Source: Diaporthe sp. PMI_573 (Eukaryota; Ascomycota; Sordariomycetes; Diaporthales; Diaporthaceae). Taken from it: 64,000 nucleotides of DNA. The position numbers and the translations under genes were made by a program. Positions 63,793 to 64,000 of the stretch are shown here, piece after piece. How positions within the stretch are numbered: the first letter of the stretch is position 1; every line of letters starts with the position of its first letter. Under the pieces are notes generated by a model. It searched no databases and was not told where the DNA came from. It was given only the letters and a program-made list of their open reading frames with translations. Location: positions 806,001 through 870,000 of the forward strand of contig JAJTUP010000027.1 in NCBI GenBank assembly GCA_021399435.1, in the 5' to 3' direction.

Positions 63793-63840
63793 AAGTCTAG
63801 GGTAACTCCTTCCGTGAAGTCTAGGGTAACTCCCTACGTG
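63793..63840. repeat. 24-bp tandem duplication
   Basis: Two copies of AAGTCTAGGGTAACTCC followed by TTCCGTG or CTACGTG, joined head to tail. Confidence 0.85.
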
Positions 63841-64000
63841 CAGCGCCCACACCTAAATGAGCGTTTCCGTTTAACAATTATACCTACTGTGATTATATAT
63901 CTCTTGATACTATCGACTTTATATAGTCCCTTCTACCCCTTGTTTTCTCTCTAGATTAGGACGTCGCTCTAAATTAGTAGAGATAGGGTAGATTAGAGGT

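Larger units (their letters stand above)
60397..64000. repeat. AT-rich, RIP-mutated repeat region
   Basis: Base composition changes sharply to AT-rich, dominated by TA, CTA and TAG words, and nearly all frames are closed. The copia remnant lies inside. The end at 63700-64000 returns to moderate GC. No intact gene is present. Confidence 0.75.

Overview
The window is nuclear DNA of a filamentous ascomycete (Pezizomycotina, most likely Sordariomycetes). The evidence is short GT-AG introns of about 50-260 nt, long GC-rich intergenic regions full of microsatellites, an Ssk1-type response regulator, a CCD97-like protein, fungal enzyme families, and transposons inactivated by C-to-T/G-to-A changes typical of repeat-induced point mutation (RIP). 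The species cannot be named from this sequence.

Layout. 1-33 kb is mostly conserved, GC-rich gene space: the 5' part of a coiled-coil (possibly Sec2-like) gene; a 7.3 kb gene-poor gap holding a decayed Gfd2/YDR514C-like copy; the HOG-pathway response regulator SSK1 with a GC-AG intron; a HerA/FtsK-type P-loop ATPase; a CCD97-like protein; an intracellular GH43 glycosidase; a very large Q/P-rich disordered protein; a small basic nuclear-type protein; a damaged hypothetical gene; and a secreted heme peroxidase. 34-43 kb is a transposon landing zone: two complete but inactivated Fot1/pogo elements with TA duplications and matching terminal inverted repeats, a LINE RNase H fragment, and fragments of an oxoamine synthase and a kinase. 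43-58 kb is accessory gene space: an ankyrin-repeat gene divergent from an ADP-ribosylglycohydrolase, a Clr5 remnant, an SDR, a carboxymuconolactone-decarboxylase-like protein, an aminoglycoside-phosphotransferase-like kinase, tiny ORFs and a cytochrome P450 pseudogene. From about 60.4 kb to the end the DNA is strongly AT-rich and contains a RIP-destroyed Ty1/copia polyprotein.

Most notable observation. Three introns of the P-loop ATPase gene and one intron of an unrelated gene 17 kb away are copies of the same roughly 104-110 nt sequence, each carrying its own donor, branch-point-like motif and acceptor. This is the pattern of introner-like elements. Two copies lie back to back in the ATPase gene, separated by one nucleotide. 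The reading frame and the expected protein motif are restored only if that base is kept as a one-nucleotide exon, or if the inner copy is removed first. The four copies are diverged but clearly alignable, which suggests an intron-generating family that has been active in this lineage.

Gene cooperation: SSK1 relays phosphate from histidine kinases to the HOG MAP kinase cascade. The GH43 enzyme and peroxidase fit plant-polymer breakdown. The ankyrin/ADP-ribosylglycohydrolase pair shares one short promoter and may be co-regulated, which is inference.
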